Shown: positions 8,488-18,200, numbered from the stretch's first letter. The stretch: DNA of 64,000 nt from Olivibacter jilunii (GCF_900607235.1 NZ_LR027849.1:310001-374000); one strand, 5' to 3'. Translations and numbers: made by a program. Notes: generated by a model not told the origin, from the letters alone.

Positions 8488-10146
8488 ATGAAGAATTATC
8501 TTGAAATTGCAATCGGAAAACCTAAAGGCCTATGTGCCCTTTTTCTTTCCTTCTTATTGGGATCTTGCTCTCTGGATGAATATAATCCGGGCGGAGCTAC
8601 CGTCGAAAGTTTATTCAATACACCGGAAGGGATTGAAGCAGCGGCCAATGGCACCTATACTTACAACCAAAAAATATATGGAAAAGAACAAGGTTATGCC
8701 TTGCTCGAAATGGGGACGGATATTTGGACAGGAGGGGCTAATAGTGGCAATTCCGGAACAAATGGTGTTTATCCCCAGCCTCCTTTAATGAACTATCAAG
8801 GCTTGATTTCCGACAATGTATGGGTGAAGTCCAACCTTTGGCAACCTTGTTATGCCGGTATCAATTTAGCCAATACCGCATTGAAATATCTTCCGGAAGC
8901 GGGGGTGGAAGCTGTTAAGGCTCCGGTCTTAGAAGCAGAGTTGCGTTTTATGCGCGCTTGGTATTATTGGCATTTGGTAGAATCATTTGGCGACATTCCC
9001 TTCACGTTGGAACCGACTGAAAGTATTGTTACGGTCGCCAATCGCACGCCGGTCGATCAGGTTTATGAGCAGATTTTTATAGATCTACAATTCGCGGTGG
9101 AGCATGCACCGCTAAGCAATACCGATTATGGGAAAATTACCAAGCCTATTGCTGAAGCGTTTATTGCGCGTGTTTATTTGACTAGAGGTCGTTATCAAGA
9201 AGCCTTAGATCATGCCCAACATGTGATTAACGACTATGGCTTTAGTCTGATGCCGAATTATGCTGACCTTTGGAAAATGGATAATGAGAAAAATCAGGAA
9301 GTTATCTGGGGGTTGAACTATTCAACCAATTTGGAGTTCAATGAAGGAAGTAATGTGGGACATTCGATGTATTTGATGGAATATGATACACAGCCGGGAA
9401 TGCTACGAGATGTCAACAATGGTTATCCAAATGTGCGCTATATGCCCACCAAATTTTTGTTGAATTTATTTGATGAGCGTATAGATGCCCGTTACGAGGC
9501 GTCCTTTAAAACTACTTGGTTTTGCAATGAAACGGATGCCGGAAAGAGACCGCAAGGTATGAACCTCGGTGATACGGCTATTTTTTGCAGTAAATATGTG
9601 ATTTCATCAGATGCTCCTGCAGGCAAAGCTTATAAAATTTATGATATCAACGATGTTTATCGGGAGAACGGTATACCGGCAGATCGCTTTCATTATATTT
9701 CCTTGAAAAAGTTTGAAGATCCTACCAGGGCGTCTGCGAACGAAACAGAAAGTGCCAGAGACGTTTTCATCATTAGACTGGCAGAAATGTATATGATTGC
9801 TGCCGAGGCCGAATTACAGTTGGGTAATCAGGCGGAGGCAGCGAACTATATAAATATTGTCAGACAACGTGCAGCGTTGAATAAACAAAACTCCCAAGAA
9901 ATGATGGTAGTCGCGTCAGCAGTGACGCTCGACTTTATTTTAGATGAACGAGCGAGGGAGTTCGCGGGTGAACAGCTGCGTTGGTTTGATTTAAAACGAA
10001 CTAATAAATTGGTCGAGCGGGTACAAGCCCACAATCCCGATGCGGCGCCCCATATTAGAGAGTTTCATAAAATACGGCCGATTCCACAAAGTGAGCTGGA
10101 TGCAGTCACTAATAAAGATCAATTCAAGCAAAATCCCGGCTACTAA
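8488..10146 (+). CDS. SusD/RagB family nutrient-binding lipoprotein
   Basis: A 552-residue partner of the SusC just upstream. The signal peptide ends in the lipobox LGSC-S (Cys27). Family landmarks are AELRFMRAWYYWHLVESFGDIPFT (about 150-173), IIRLAEMYMIAAEAELQLG (about 430-448), an RAREFAGEQLRWFDLKRT segment near 495-512, and the ending RPIPQSELDAVTNKDQFKQNPGY. It acts as the surface lid and glycan-binding subunit of the SusCD complex. Transcription ends at a perfect hairpin (10185-10219) that also serves the convergent GH92 gene. Confidence 0.95.
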   Translation: MKNYLEIAIGKPKGLCALFLSFLLGSCSLDEYNPGGATVESLFNTPEGIEAAANGTYTYNQKIYGKEQGYALLEMGTDIWTGGANSGNSGTNGVYPQPPLMNYQGLISDNVWVKSNLWQPCYAGINLANTALKYLPEAGVEAVKAPVLEAELRFMRAWYYWHLVESFGDIPFTLEPTESIVTVANRTPVDQVYEQIFIDLQFAVEHAPLSNTDYGKITKPIAEAFIARVYLTRGRYQEALDHAQHVINDYGFSLMPNYADLWKMDNEKNQEVIWGLNYSTNLEFNEGSNVGHSMYLMEYDTQPGMLRDVNNGYPNVRYMPTKFLLNLFDERIDARYEASFKTTWFCNETDAGKRPQGMNLGDTAIFCSKYVISSDAPAGKAYKIYDINDVYRENGIPADRFHYISLKKFEDPTRASANETESARDVFIIRLAEMYMIAAEAELQLGNQAEAANYINIVRQRAALNKQNSQEMMVVASAVTLDFILDERAREFAGEQLRWFDLKRTNKLVERVQAHNPDAAPHIREFHKIRPIPQSELDAVTNKDQFKQNPGY

Positions 10147-10184
10147 AGGAGCTTAGGCCTTGTACGAATAGAAAATAGGTTCAT

Positions 10185-10219
10185 ATAGAAACAGCTCTCC
10201 ATTGGAGAGCTGTTTCTAT
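10185..10219. terminator. Bidirectional terminator between SusD and GH92
   Basis: ATAGAAACAGCTCTCC (10185-10200) is a perfect reverse complement of GGAGAGCTGTTTCTAT (10204-10219), which makes a 16-bp stem with a 3-nt loop. Read in either direction the distal arm ends in T-rich sequence. It lies between the stop codons of two convergent genes, 39 bp after one and 34 bp after the other. Confidence 0.85.
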
Positions 10220-10252
10220 CTAAATATAACGACAATGCATCGTTGTTAAATT

Positions 10253-12592
10253 TCACGATCGAGGTACCATATTCAATTCTAACGTGCCACCCTTAATAAG
10301 TGCTTCAAAAGGAAGTTGAAGGGCCTCCAAGACCTTTCCATTCAGCTTAGCAGACTTCGTATAGCAGGGTCCATTTTTACTTCGTTTAGTCTTTATCGTA
10401 AATTTCCTTGATCGTTCAGCAAGTGGCAGATTGATGACTACCTCATCAAATAAGGGCGTACCGATCTGTAAAGAGGGGTTGGGAGCTGTTAATCCGGCGA
10501 CATCGAATAATCCCATACCGGCCAAAACATACCAAGCACCCAACTGCCCTTGATCTTCGTCTTGGCCATAACCATAACCATGTATACCGTCAGTACCATA
10601 AAATTCATCACAAATAGCATGCACCCACTTTTGCGTTAGGTCGGGCCGACCGGAAGCGTGAAAAAGCCAAGCGACATGAAGGTTAGGTTGGTTTCCATGG
10701 TTGTACAAACCCTGTATACCCGCAAAAGCATCGATTTCTTTACCGCCGCCAAAGACATTTTTTTGCGATTCACGGAAAATACTGTCTAAACGATCATTAA
10801 AGGTTTTTTCACCGATAAGATCCACCAGCCCTTTAGGGTTGTGAGGTACGTAAAAGGTGTACTGCCAGGCATTTCCCTCCTGAAAGCCCCGCCACGGAGC
10901 AAATGGGTCAAAATCCTGTAAGAAATTGCCCTCCTCATCCTTCGGTCTGATAAATTTTGTGCTTGGATCATACAGCGTTTCCCAGGCCTTAGCCAAATGC
11001 GAGAACCTTTTGAAATCCGCCTTTTTACCTAAAGATTTAGCGAATTGAGCTGCAGCAAAACTTGAAAAAGCATACTCAAGCGTATGAGAAGCACCAAAAG
11101 GTGAACCATGTAGATTCAATTCAGGCTTCCCGGTGTCATCCGCGATATAAGGAGAGAAGCCCTTTTCTACAAAGACGCCGACATCCAGCTTTCCGGCACC
11201 TGGGATCCGCTTTTCACTTTCCAACTCATTTTTCCGCACGGCCTCATAAGCAAGCGCTACATCGTAGTTCCGCAAACCAACGTTATAGGCAGCGGCAATA
11301 GCCAATCCGGTGAAATTAGTCCCTACACCTGAAACAAACTTGCTGGTGGCAATCCCGTCGCCCAGCCAACCGGCATCTTTATATACGAGCAACTGACTTT
11401 GAATCCAATCTTCGTAGTACTCGGGATAGGCAATTGACCATAGCTGTGTCAGATTCCAAAAAGCCCCCCATATCGCGTCGGTGTTATAATGTGCATGTAT
11501 CGGCTTTCCTACCTCATCTAGCGGAATCCGGCCAACATTGCCGTCATTTTTAGGATAAGCCCCATTAACATCGCTTGCTAACCCCCTGCCCAAAAGCGCA
11601 TGATACAGGCCGGTATAGAATTTTACCTTATCCGCCTCTTTGCCTCCATTTACGTGAATTCTGCCAAGGTACTGATTCCAACGTTGATATGCACGTTGTT
11701 TGGCATCCTCAAACGAAAGATTGGAAGCCTCAGCGATTAAATTCTCCCGGGCATTTTCCACGGAGGTGTAGGAAAGTCCTACTTTAATGTTGACTTGCTC
11801 GCCTTCCCGTGTGCCAAAGCGTAGGTAGGCACCCACGCCTTTACCCTCTGCTTTCTGCTGTCCTTGATAGCATAGGCTGTCGGTGAAAGTGCCGAAGGAA
11901 GTGGGCCTTTTATCCAGTTCAGCGTAGAAATAGAGGGTTACATTCGCGTTCGGCTGATACTTCTGCACGTAAGCCGGCTTCGTAACCACGTAACCTTTAA
12001 CCACTTGACCTTCATAATGAACAGAGGCATCCACTACGGGCCCGCTTTCACCCATTTGATGACCAATATCGAAAATTATGTTCGCCGAATCTGTTGCGGG
12101 AAAGGTATAACGATGAAAACCAACCCGCTCGGTTGCCGTTAATTCTGCCGTAACTTTATAATCTTTTAAATAGACACGATAGTATCCCGCCGTAGCATAT
12201 TCGTCTTTTTTGTCGAAACGCGATCGATAGCCGCTTTCAACCTCTTCTAATTTACCGGGGCGCGTTTGTAAAGTGCCTACTGTAGGTGCAAAAACAACAC
12301 CGCCGATTTGAAACTCGTGAAAATTAGGAAAGCCCTCGATCGATTGATGCCGCTCGTCGTAACCAACTGCTTCCCAGCCCGATGGATTGCCATAACTTCC
12401 ATTGGTGCTAGGAGCTAACTTGGCCATACCAAAAGGTACCGCGGCAGGTGTATAAAAGAAATAACGGCTGTGAGCAGTACCAATATTGGGATTAACGTAT
12501 CGGGTAAGATCTTCTACCTCTTGGGCCTTTAAAATTGTAATCCAATTAAGGGAGATAATGAATAGATAGCATAGATTTTTTATATTCTTCAT
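10253..12592 (-). CDS. Secreted GH92 family alpha-mannosidase
   Basis: A 779-residue glycoside hydrolase of family 92, the calcium-dependent exo-alpha-mannosidases of Bacteroidota that trim alpha-1,2/1,3-linked mannose. It has a signal peptide ending near LKA-Q. The N-terminal beta-sandwich domain opens with YVNPNIGTAHSRYFFYTPAAVPFGMAKLAP (about 31-60), and an (alpha/alpha)6 domain carries GYGQDEDQGQLGAWYVLAGMGLF near residue 680. In characterised members the Glu of this DEDQGQ region is close to the active site. The tail NPSLQIGTPLFDEVVINLP is typical of the family. The gene has its own promoter (12673-12702) overlapped by a copy of the GntR-type operator found before the MFS-SusCD operon, so co-regulation with the divergent locus is likely. 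Confidence 0.93.
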   Translation of the reverse strand: MKNIKNLCYLFIISLNWITILKAQEVEDLTRYVNPNIGTAHSRYFFYTPAAVPFGMAKLAPSTNGSYGNPSGWEAVGYDERHQSIEGFPNFHEFQIGGVVFAPTVGTLQTRPGKLEEVESGYRSRFDKKDEYATAGYYRVYLKDYKVTAELTATERVGFHRYTFPATDSANIIFDIGHQMGESGPVVDASVHYEGQVVKGYVVTKPAYVQKYQPNANVTLYFYAELDKRPTSFGTFTDSLCYQGQQKAEGKGVGAYLRFGTREGEQVNIKVGLSYTSVENARENLIAEASNLSFEDAKQRAYQRWNQYLGRIHVNGGKEADKVKFYTGLYHALLGRGLASDVNGAYPKNDGNVGRIPLDEVGKPIHAHYNTDAIWGAFWNLTQLWSIAYPEYYEDWIQSQLLVYKDAGWLGDGIATSKFVSGVGTNFTGLAIAAAYNVGLRNYDVALAYEAVRKNELESEKRIPGAGKLDVGVFVEKGFSPYIADDTGKPELNLHGSPFGASHTLEYAFSSFAAAQFAKSLGKKADFKRFSHLAKAWETLYDPSTKFIRPKDEEGNFLQDFDPFAPWRGFQEGNAWQYTFYVPHNPKGLVDLIGEKTFNDRLDSIFRESQKNVFGGGKEIDAFAGIQGLYNHGNQPNLHVAWLFHASGRPDLTQKWVHAICDEFYGTDGIHGYGYGQDEDQGQLGAWYVLAGMGLFDVAGLTAPNPSLQIGTPLFDEVVINLPLAERSRKFTIKTKRSKNGPCYTKSAKLNGKVLEALQLPFEALIKGGTLELNMVPRS

Positions 12593-12652
12593 AATTAAGC
12601 TTAAATAGATCTAAGCGATTTTTTACGATCAACTTATTATTGTATAAATTAT

Positions 12653-12668
12653 GTATGTGTGTACATAC
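12653..12668. promoter_or_regulatory. Candidate GntR operator at the GH92 promoter
   Basis: GTATGT-GTGT-ACATAC is a 16-bp inverted repeat with 6-bp arms. It is nearly identical to the copy at 13672-13687 in front of the MFS gene, next to the GntR gene itself. It lies just downstream of the -7 box, over the predicted transcription start, where bound repressor would block transcription. Confidence 0.55.
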
Positions 12669-12672
12669 TATG

Positions 12673-12702
12673 CAAATATAGTAATATCTTCTTATGTATC
12701 AA
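12673..12702 (-). promoter_or_regulatory. Bacteroidota-type promoter of the GH92 gene
   Basis: On the minus strand TTG (12702-12700) is followed by 19 bp and TATATTTG (12680-12673), which matches the TTTG/TTG-N19-TAnnTTTG consensus. The predicted start falls around 12666, about 75 bp before the GH92 start codon. Confidence 0.6.
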
Positions 12703-12877
12703 GTGGCATGCAAATGAAGGGAGGCCTCAGCTTACCCTTTGTTTCCTTTAAAATCTAGCTTGTATGAGCAAACTTTTTTAAATCGAAGTCTTCATTAGTA
12801 AATCATGAGTGAGCGATGTACCTATGACAGAAGAATACTGTTTTTTAATTTAAAATAAAGGAAGACAGGGTTTTATA

Positions 12878-13618
12878 TCAATCACGTCGACTTTCTACCG
12901 TGAAGGTAAAACTGTCGGCGCGGTAATAACCTAAATTGTATTCGATTGGGCGGCCCGCTCGGTCGAATACAAATCGTTTTCGGAATAAGATAGGATCGCC
13001 CTGATTAATCTCTAATTTGTCCGCAACAAATTTATTGGCCGCTTTTGCATTGATTTCTTCTTGCGATAGGTCCGCTACGATATGATAATCCTGCTCAAGT
13101 ATTTCGTAGAGGGGGCGTTTAAAGTCCTCATCGCCCGTGAGTCCTACGCGCGGATGGAAATAAGAAATAAAGTAGACAAAAGGATCATCTTTTTTTCCCC
13201 GTAAACGCTCCAGTTTCAATACTTTTCGATCTTCTTTTAATTCAAAGAAATCGGCAACATGCGGTTCGGGTAATACCCAGCTCACGTGCAATTCAAAGTT
13301 CTTGACTTCAATGCCTCGGTTCTTCATCTCCTGGGAGAAGCTCAGCCAGTTTTTCGATTTTGAGCTGAATTTGGTAGAAGCCACTTTCGTACCGACACCC
13401 TTCTTGCGGATCAATAACTCTTCGTAGACTAGCTTATTAATGGCCAAACGTAAAGTTGTACGCGAAATGGCCAATCGTTTGGCCAATTCTACTTCGTTGG
13501 GCAGCAATTTGCCCTGCTGGTATTCCGGTGATTTAATCAGTTCTCGCAAGAGCATTTCGGCCTGTATATGCAAAGGAACCGCACTTTTATGATCTATCTG
13601 AAGTTTCATTTTCTCCAT
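12878..13618 (-). CDS. GntR family (HutC subfamily) transcriptional regulator with UTRA ligand domain
   Basis: A 246-residue regulator. The N-terminal winged helix (about 8-75) shows PLHIQAEMLLRELIKS, then PNEVELAKRLAISRTTLRLAINKLVYEELLIRKKGVGTKV, the usual GntR helix-turn-helix and wing. The C-terminal part (about 95-240) is a UTRA small-molecule domain with VLKLERLRG, PLYEILEQDYHI and the near-terminal IEYNLGYYRADSFTF. UTRA regulators usually respond to phosphorylated or free sugars. The gene is divergent from the MFS-SusCD-isomerase operon, and 16-bp inverted repeats lie at that operon's promoter and at the GH92 promoter, so it is most likely the local repressor. Mannose or mannose-6-phosphate as inducer is a guess from the gene content. 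Confidence 0.9.
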   Translation of the reverse strand: MEKMKLQIDHKSAVPLHIQAEMLLRELIKSPEYQQGKLLPNEVELAKRLAISRTTLRLAINKLVYEELLIRKKGVGTKVASTKFSSKSKNWLSFSQEMKNRGIEVKNFELHVSWVLPEPHVADFFELKEDRKVLKLERLRGKKDDPFVYFISYFHPRVGLTGDEDFKRPLYEILEQDYHIVADLSQEEINAKAANKFVADKLEINQGDPILFRKRFVFDRAGRPIEYNLGYYRADSFTFTVESRRD

Positions 13619-13640
13619 TTGGTAGGCTAAAATAAGATTA

Positions 13641-13672
13641 TTTGCAGAATTAAAAAAATAGGCATATGTTTG
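13641..13672 (+). promoter_or_regulatory. Promoter of the MFS-SusCD-isomerase-GH92 operon
   Basis: TTTG (13641-13644), 20 bp, then TATGTTTG (13665-13672) fits the Bacteroidota vegetative consensus. The start would fall near 13679, inside the operator that begins at 13672, and 40 bp before the MFS start codon at 13720. Confidence 0.6.
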
Positions 13673-13687
13673 TATGTGTGTACATAT
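13672..13687. promoter_or_regulatory. Candidate GntR operator in front of the MFS operon
   Basis: GTATGT-GTGT-ACATAT repeats the 12653-12668 site with one base changed. It overlaps the last base of the -7 box and the predicted transcription start. A further half-like GTATGTAC lies at 13693-13700. It sits between the GntR gene and the operon it probably controls. Confidence 0.55.
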
Positions 13688-13719
13688 TAGATGTATGTAC
13701 TCTCAAACCAAAAAGAATT

Positions 13720-15075
13720 ATGAGGATATACCTGCTTTTTATTATTGTAGTTGTTTCACTTGGAGGCTTCCTGTTTGGTTTCGATATGGCCGTGGTTTCG
13801 GGCATTATCCCGCTGATTAAGACAGATTTTGCACTCAGCGCTTCTCAGGAGGGATTGTTTGTGTCATCTGCGCTAATCGGTTGTATTGTAGGTGTCGCCT
13901 TTGCCGGTAAATTGAGCGACCGTTACGGTAGGAAGTCGCTTTTGATCGCGGCGGCAGCACTTTTTTTTCTGTCGGCAATAGGGTGTAGTTTGAGCCCTGA
14001 TTTCTTTACCTTGTTAGTAGCGCGGTGCTTGAGCGGTGTTGGCGTGGGAGTTGCTTCCATTGTGGTACCACTGTATATCGCTGAGGTGTCACCTGCTTCT
14101 TTGCGCGGTCGTATGGTTACTTGCTATCAGTTGGCGGTTACTATTGGCATTTTAATAGCTTATCTCAGTAATGCGGCAGTGCTCCAGTACAATTGGCAGT
14201 GGACTGATGGCTCGCACTGGCGCATGATGTTTCTTATGGGGGCTATACCGGCCCTGCTGTTCTGGTTTGGACTTTATCGTATTCCTGAAAGTCCGAGATG
14301 GTTGATGCAAAAGGGGAGGGACGACCGAGCGGCGGAGGTGATGCGACGTCTACAGTTAACTGAAGTGATCAGTACTGCATCATCGCCCGAGCGGATGATT
14401 AAGGTGTCTCTTTGGAAGCCTGTGTACCGTCAGGCCCTTCTGCTCGGCTTGTTATTACCCCTATTTTCACAATTGAGCGGTATTAATGCCATCATCTATT
14501 TCGGCCCGACGATCTTAGTGCAATCCGGGCTTTCCTTAAGCGGATCCTTGCAAACGCAAATCTATTTTGGTTTAGCTAATGTCATTTTTACAGGAATCGC
14601 TATTTGGAAAGTAGATAGCTGGGGGAGACGTCCACTTTATCTCGTCGGTTCTGCCGGTGCTACAATTTGCTTGCTATTAACAGCTTGGTTCTTAAATGTT
14701 AACATGGAAAACTATGGATGGTTGCTGGCACTTCCCATTCTTGGCTTTCTACTCTTTTTTGCGTTTTCCATCGGGCCACTCAAGTTCGTCGTAGCCTCCG
14801 AAATATTTCCAAGTGCTATCCGTGCAAAGGCGATGGCCTTAAGCGTGTTGGTGATGTGGATCGCAGACGCCATCGTTGGTCAATTAACACCCATTATGCT
14901 CGACAGTTGGGGAGCTGCTTGGACCTTCCGCTTTTTTGCGGTCTGCTGCGCAATCGCCTTTTTCGCGGTGTACTATCTTTTACCGGAAACCAAAGGAAAA
15001 ACGCTGGAAACCATCGAAACCTATTGGCAGGAGAAATTCAATCAAAACAGACGCGGGGAAAATAACAATAAATAA
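13720..15075 (+). CDS. MFS sugar:proton symporter (sugar porter family)
   Basis: A 451-residue inner-membrane transporter with 12 hydrophobic segments. The start at ATG 13720 is chosen because an earlier in-frame codon (13666) lies inside the promoter and operator. Sugar-porter signatures are visible: GGFLFGFDMAVVSGIIP in TM1, the loop motif KLSDRYGRKS (about 65-74), PESPRWL after TM6, QLSGINAIIYFGPTI in TM7, and PETKGKTLETIE at the C-terminus. XylE/GalP-type members take up monosaccharides with protons. As first gene of an operon with SusCD, GH92 and mannose-6-phosphate isomerase, it probably carries mannose released in the periplasm into the cytoplasm. Specificity is inferred from context only. 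Confidence 0.92.
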   Translation: MRIYLLFIIVVVSLGGFLFGFDMAVVSGIIPLIKTDFALSASQEGLFVSSALIGCIVGVAFAGKLSDRYGRKSLLIAAAALFFLSAIGCSLSPDFFTLLVARCLSGVGVGVASIVVPLYIAEVSPASLRGRMVTCYQLAVTIGILIAYLSNAAVLQYNWQWTDGSHWRMMFLMGAIPALLFWFGLYRIPESPRWLMQKGRDDRAAEVMRRLQLTEVISTASSPERMIKVSLWKPVYRQALLLGLLLPLFSQLSGINAIIYFGPTILVQSGLSLSGSLQTQIYFGLANVIFTGIAIWKVDSWGRRPLYLVGSAGATICLLLTAWFLNVNMENYGWLLALPILGFLLFFAFSIGPLKFVVASEIFPSAIRAKAMALSVLVMWIADAIVGQLTPIMLDSWGAAWTFRFFAVCCAIAFFAVYYLLPETKGKTLETIETYWQEKFNQNRRGENNNK

Positions 15076-15118
15076 TAACGTCTACTTATAAACTAACCTT
15101 TATTAAAACTTAAATGAG

Positions 15119-18100
15119 ATGAAAGAAACAAAAATGTACAAACGCTGGAAGTTTTACTTCCTGGGATTATTAATCCTGTTAGCAACTCAATCGAATGCCA
15201 TTGCAAAGCAAGGCATTCCAATTTCCGGGCGCGTGTTCGAGGGCACGGGGACCGATATGGCTTTGGCCGGCGCCAGTGTCAGTGAAAAAGGAACGGCAAA
15301 TGGTACCATTACTGATGCTCAAGGACGATTTCAACTAACGGTAGCAAGCGAACGAGCTGTGCTGGTATTCAGTTACATCGGTATGCAACCGCAAGAAATT
15401 ACGGTGGGTAAGCAACGTACCTTTAACATGAATCTTCAATCGGATGATGAAGCCTTAGAGGAGGTCGTCGTTACGGGTTACGGTACCCAGCGTAAATCTG
15501 ACCTCACGGGTTCTGTTGCTGTTGTCTCCTCAAAAGAATTACTAAATGTTCCTGCCAACAATATGCTACAAGGCTTAAAAGGTAAAGTATCAGGTGTAAA
15601 TGTATTTCTAAACTCAGGTTCGCCGACGGGCAGTCCTCGGGTACTGATCAGAGGCTTAGGTACGATTAATTCTTCGTCGAACCCACTTTATGTGGTAGAC
15701 GGCGTGGTAATGGAGAACATTCAATTCCTTAATCCAAATGACATTGAGCGCATGGAAGTCTTGAAAGATGCTTCATCAACTGCGATCTATGGTGCCCGGG
15801 GTGCTAATGGGGTCATTCTTGTGACCACCAAGCGTGGTGCACCAACCGAAGGTCTTGTCATTGGTTACGATGGCTTTGTAAGTATGGGGGTATTGCCTAA
15901 AAAATTGGAGGTGCTGAATTCGGCGGAATTTTTGGAGGTAATTGAGCGAGGTTTTCAAAATTATAGCAAATATAATCCGAGCGGTACACCACCTGTCTTT
16001 ACTAAATCAGATCCACGGCTCTTCGATGCACAGGGAAATCCCCTGTATGATACCGATTGGCAAGAAGAGGCTACGCGAACTGCCGTATCGCATAACCATC
16101 AATTATCGGTACTGGGAAAATCAGAAAAATCTTCCTTCGGTGCTTTTATGAATTACAATAAAACGGAGGGCATTATGCTCAATAACTGGTTGGAACGTAT
16201 TAACGGTAAACTTGCTTATGATGCCAATCCAAAGAAATGGTTGTCGTTGGGAACCAATATACTCGTGAATTATAACCGCGGGAATGAATTTGAAGAGGAG
16301 GGAGGCCACCAAATGCCCAGAAGGTCGATGTTGGAAATGCCTCCGATTTTTCCGGTGAAATTTCCTGACGGTACTTGGGCGCACAGTGGAATGATCAGTG
16401 ATGCGTATTCGCTTGAAGCCATCCCTAATCCGGTACATGTGCTAACAACCCAAGATCGTTTTCGGAAGCGGACACAGATATTCGGAAACACCTACGCAAC
16501 CTTTCACATCCTGCCTGGACTTGACTTACGCACACAATTTGGTTTCGATAAGCAAGATAACCTCATCCAGAATTACGATCCGACAGATTTAATCAACATT
16601 TCTGCACCGCTTGGTTATGCCTATATTGAGAATCAACATTCGTTCTACTGGCAGGAAGAAACCTATTTAAATTACAATAAAGAGCTTGGCGATCATCGTA
16701 TCAACGGTGTCCTGGGACTGAGTTGGCAAGAACGAACTGCCGAAACCGATGCGATCTCAGCAAGAGGCTTTTCTGATAATTTCTTCCGTTTCAATAGCAT
16801 CCAGGCCGCTAGTCAGCCCGGCGCACCAACCTCATCCTATGATCGTTGGTCAATGAATTCCTATTTTTTGCGCGGAAGCTACAGCTATAAAAGTAAATAC
16901 CTGCTGACCTTTACAGGACGGGTCGACGGTTCCTCACGCTTCGGCGCCAACAATAAATACGGTATTTTCCCATCCGTGGGTTTGGGTTGGGTGTTATCTC
17001 AAGAACGTTTTTTAGCGGATTTGGAGGCTATCGATGAACTAAAATTGCGTTCGAGTTATGGTATAACAGGCAATACAGAGATTCCAACTTACCAATCCTT
17101 AGGTACCATATCTTCAGAAACAACATTGATCAATGGGACACGCGTTTCCCAGAGTTATATCAACCGTTTGCCGAATCCGAATTTGGAATGGGAGAAAACA
17201 AAACAGTTTGATATTGGGATGGATTTATCGCTATTTAATCGTCGCTTAAGTTTCGGTTTCGATTATTACCATAAGCTCACAACCGATCTATTGCTGGATC
17301 GCCCCGTTCCAACTTCTACCGGCTTTGCTGCCGTTCGGGATAATATTGGCTCTGTATCGAATAGAGGTGTTGAAGTGTTGATCAGCGGTAGCCCGGTGAA
17401 ATCCACTGATTTCAGTTGGGAAACAACGCTTAACTTCAATTATAATAAAAATAAGATCGAAGCCTTAGGAGCGAATGATGAAGATATCTTCCCCGGGCCA
17501 AACTGGGTGTCGGGCAGCCAAACCATTCTCCGGGTTGGTGAAAGTCTGAGCTCTTTTTGGGGTTACCGACGACTGGGAACTTGGAGTACGGATGAAGCTG
17601 CTGAAGCCGCTAAAGTGGGCGCCATTCCCGGTGAAGCGAAGCGCAGCAGCGAGCGTACCATTATTGGTAAAGGATTACCTGATTGGACCGGTAGTTTTAT
17701 CAACAACTTTCGCTATAAAAACTTTGATTTAAATGTTGATTTACAATTTGTAATGGGCGTAGATATCCTCCAACAGTTCTTCCACTCGATGGAAGATCGT
17801 ACCGGTTATTCCAATGGCTTTAGATGGACATTGACGGAAAGCTGGACAGAGGAGAATCAAAATACCATGATTCAACAAATTCGTAACGGCCCATATTCCG
17901 GACAGAATAGTGAAGTTGACGATCATTGGGTGGCCAATGGCTCTTACCTTCGGGTTAACGCCATCAGTTTGGGTTACAATTTTGGCAACACACAATTGAG
18001 CAAAATTGGCCTGAAGAACTGGCGGATTTATGCAAGCGTCCAAAATGCCTTCTTAATCAAATCCGACAGCTTTAAAGGTTACGATCCGGAAGCTACTTCC

Positions 18101-18190
18101 TGGGGAACGAATCAATGGGGACAGAATATATACTTTCACCAGTATCCGCGCCCTCGGACGTTCACTTTAGGCACTAGTTTTCAATTTTAA
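15119..18190 (+). CDS. SusC/RagA family TonB-linked outer-membrane transporter
   Basis: A complete 1023-residue SusC, 43 bp after the MFS gene. It has a signal peptide (hydrophobic to about residue 30), a carboxypeptidase-regulatory-like domain (about 34-108, ISGRVFEGTGTDMALAGASVSEKG), LEEVVVTGYGTQRKSDLTGSV as TonB-box and plug start, and a plug with NPLYVVDGVVMENIQFLNPNDIERMEVLKDAS. The barrel ends TFTLGTSFQF. There is no STN domain, consistent with control by the GntR repressor instead of an ECF sigma factor. With the following SusD it should import the mannose-containing oligosaccharide used by this operon. Confidence 0.95.
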   Translation: MKETKMYKRWKFYFLGLLILLATQSNAIAKQGIPISGRVFEGTGTDMALAGASVSEKGTANGTITDAQGRFQLTVASERAVLVFSYIGMQPQEITVGKQRTFNMNLQSDDEALEEVVVTGYGTQRKSDLTGSVAVVSSKELLNVPANNMLQGLKGKVSGVNVFLNSGSPTGSPRVLIRGLGTINSSSNPLYVVDGVVMENIQFLNPNDIERMEVLKDASSTAIYGARGANGVILVTTKRGAPTEGLVIGYDGFVSMGVLPKKLEVLNSAEFLEVIERGFQNYSKYNPSGTPPVFTKSDPRLFDAQGNPLYDTDWQEEATRTAVSHNHQLSVLGKSEKSSFGAFMNYNKTEGIMLNNWLERINGKLAYDANPKKWLSLGTNILVNYNRGNEFEEEGGHQMPRRSMLEMPPIFPVKFPDGTWAHSGMISDAYSLEAIPNPVHVLTTQDRFRKRTQIFGNTYATFHILPGLDLRTQFGFDKQDNLIQNYDPTDLINISAPLGYAYIENQHSFYWQEETYLNYNKELGDHRINGVLGLSWQERTAETDAISARGFSDNFFRFNSIQAASQPGAPTSSYDRWSMNSYFLRGSYSYKSKYLLTFTGRVDGSSRFGANNKYGIFPSVGLGWVLSQERFLADLEAIDELKLRSSYGITGNTEIPTYQSLGTISSETTLINGTRVSQSYINRLPNPNLEWEKTKQFDIGMDLSLFNRRLSFGFDYYHKLTTDLLLDRPVPTSTGFAAVRDNIGSVSNRGVEVLISGSPVKSTDFSWETTLNFNYNKNKIEALGANDEDIFPGPNWVSGSQTILRVGESLSSFWGYRRLGTWSTDEAAEAAKVGAIPGEAKRSSERTIIGKGLPDWTGSFINNFRYKNFDLNVDLQFVMGVDILQQFFHSMEDRTGYSNGFRWTLTESWTEENQNTMIQQIRNGPYSGQNSEVDDHWVANGSYLRVNAISLGYNFGNTQLSKIGLKNWRIYASVQNAFLIKSDSFKGYDPEATSWGTNQWGQNIYFHQYPRPRTFTLGTSFQF

Positions 18191-18200
18191 GTAAGGCGAT

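Noticed and set aside
13666-13719. Upstream extension of the MFS gene
   Set aside because: It lies inside the -7 box and operator; ATG 13720 gives the normal first helix of sugar porters.
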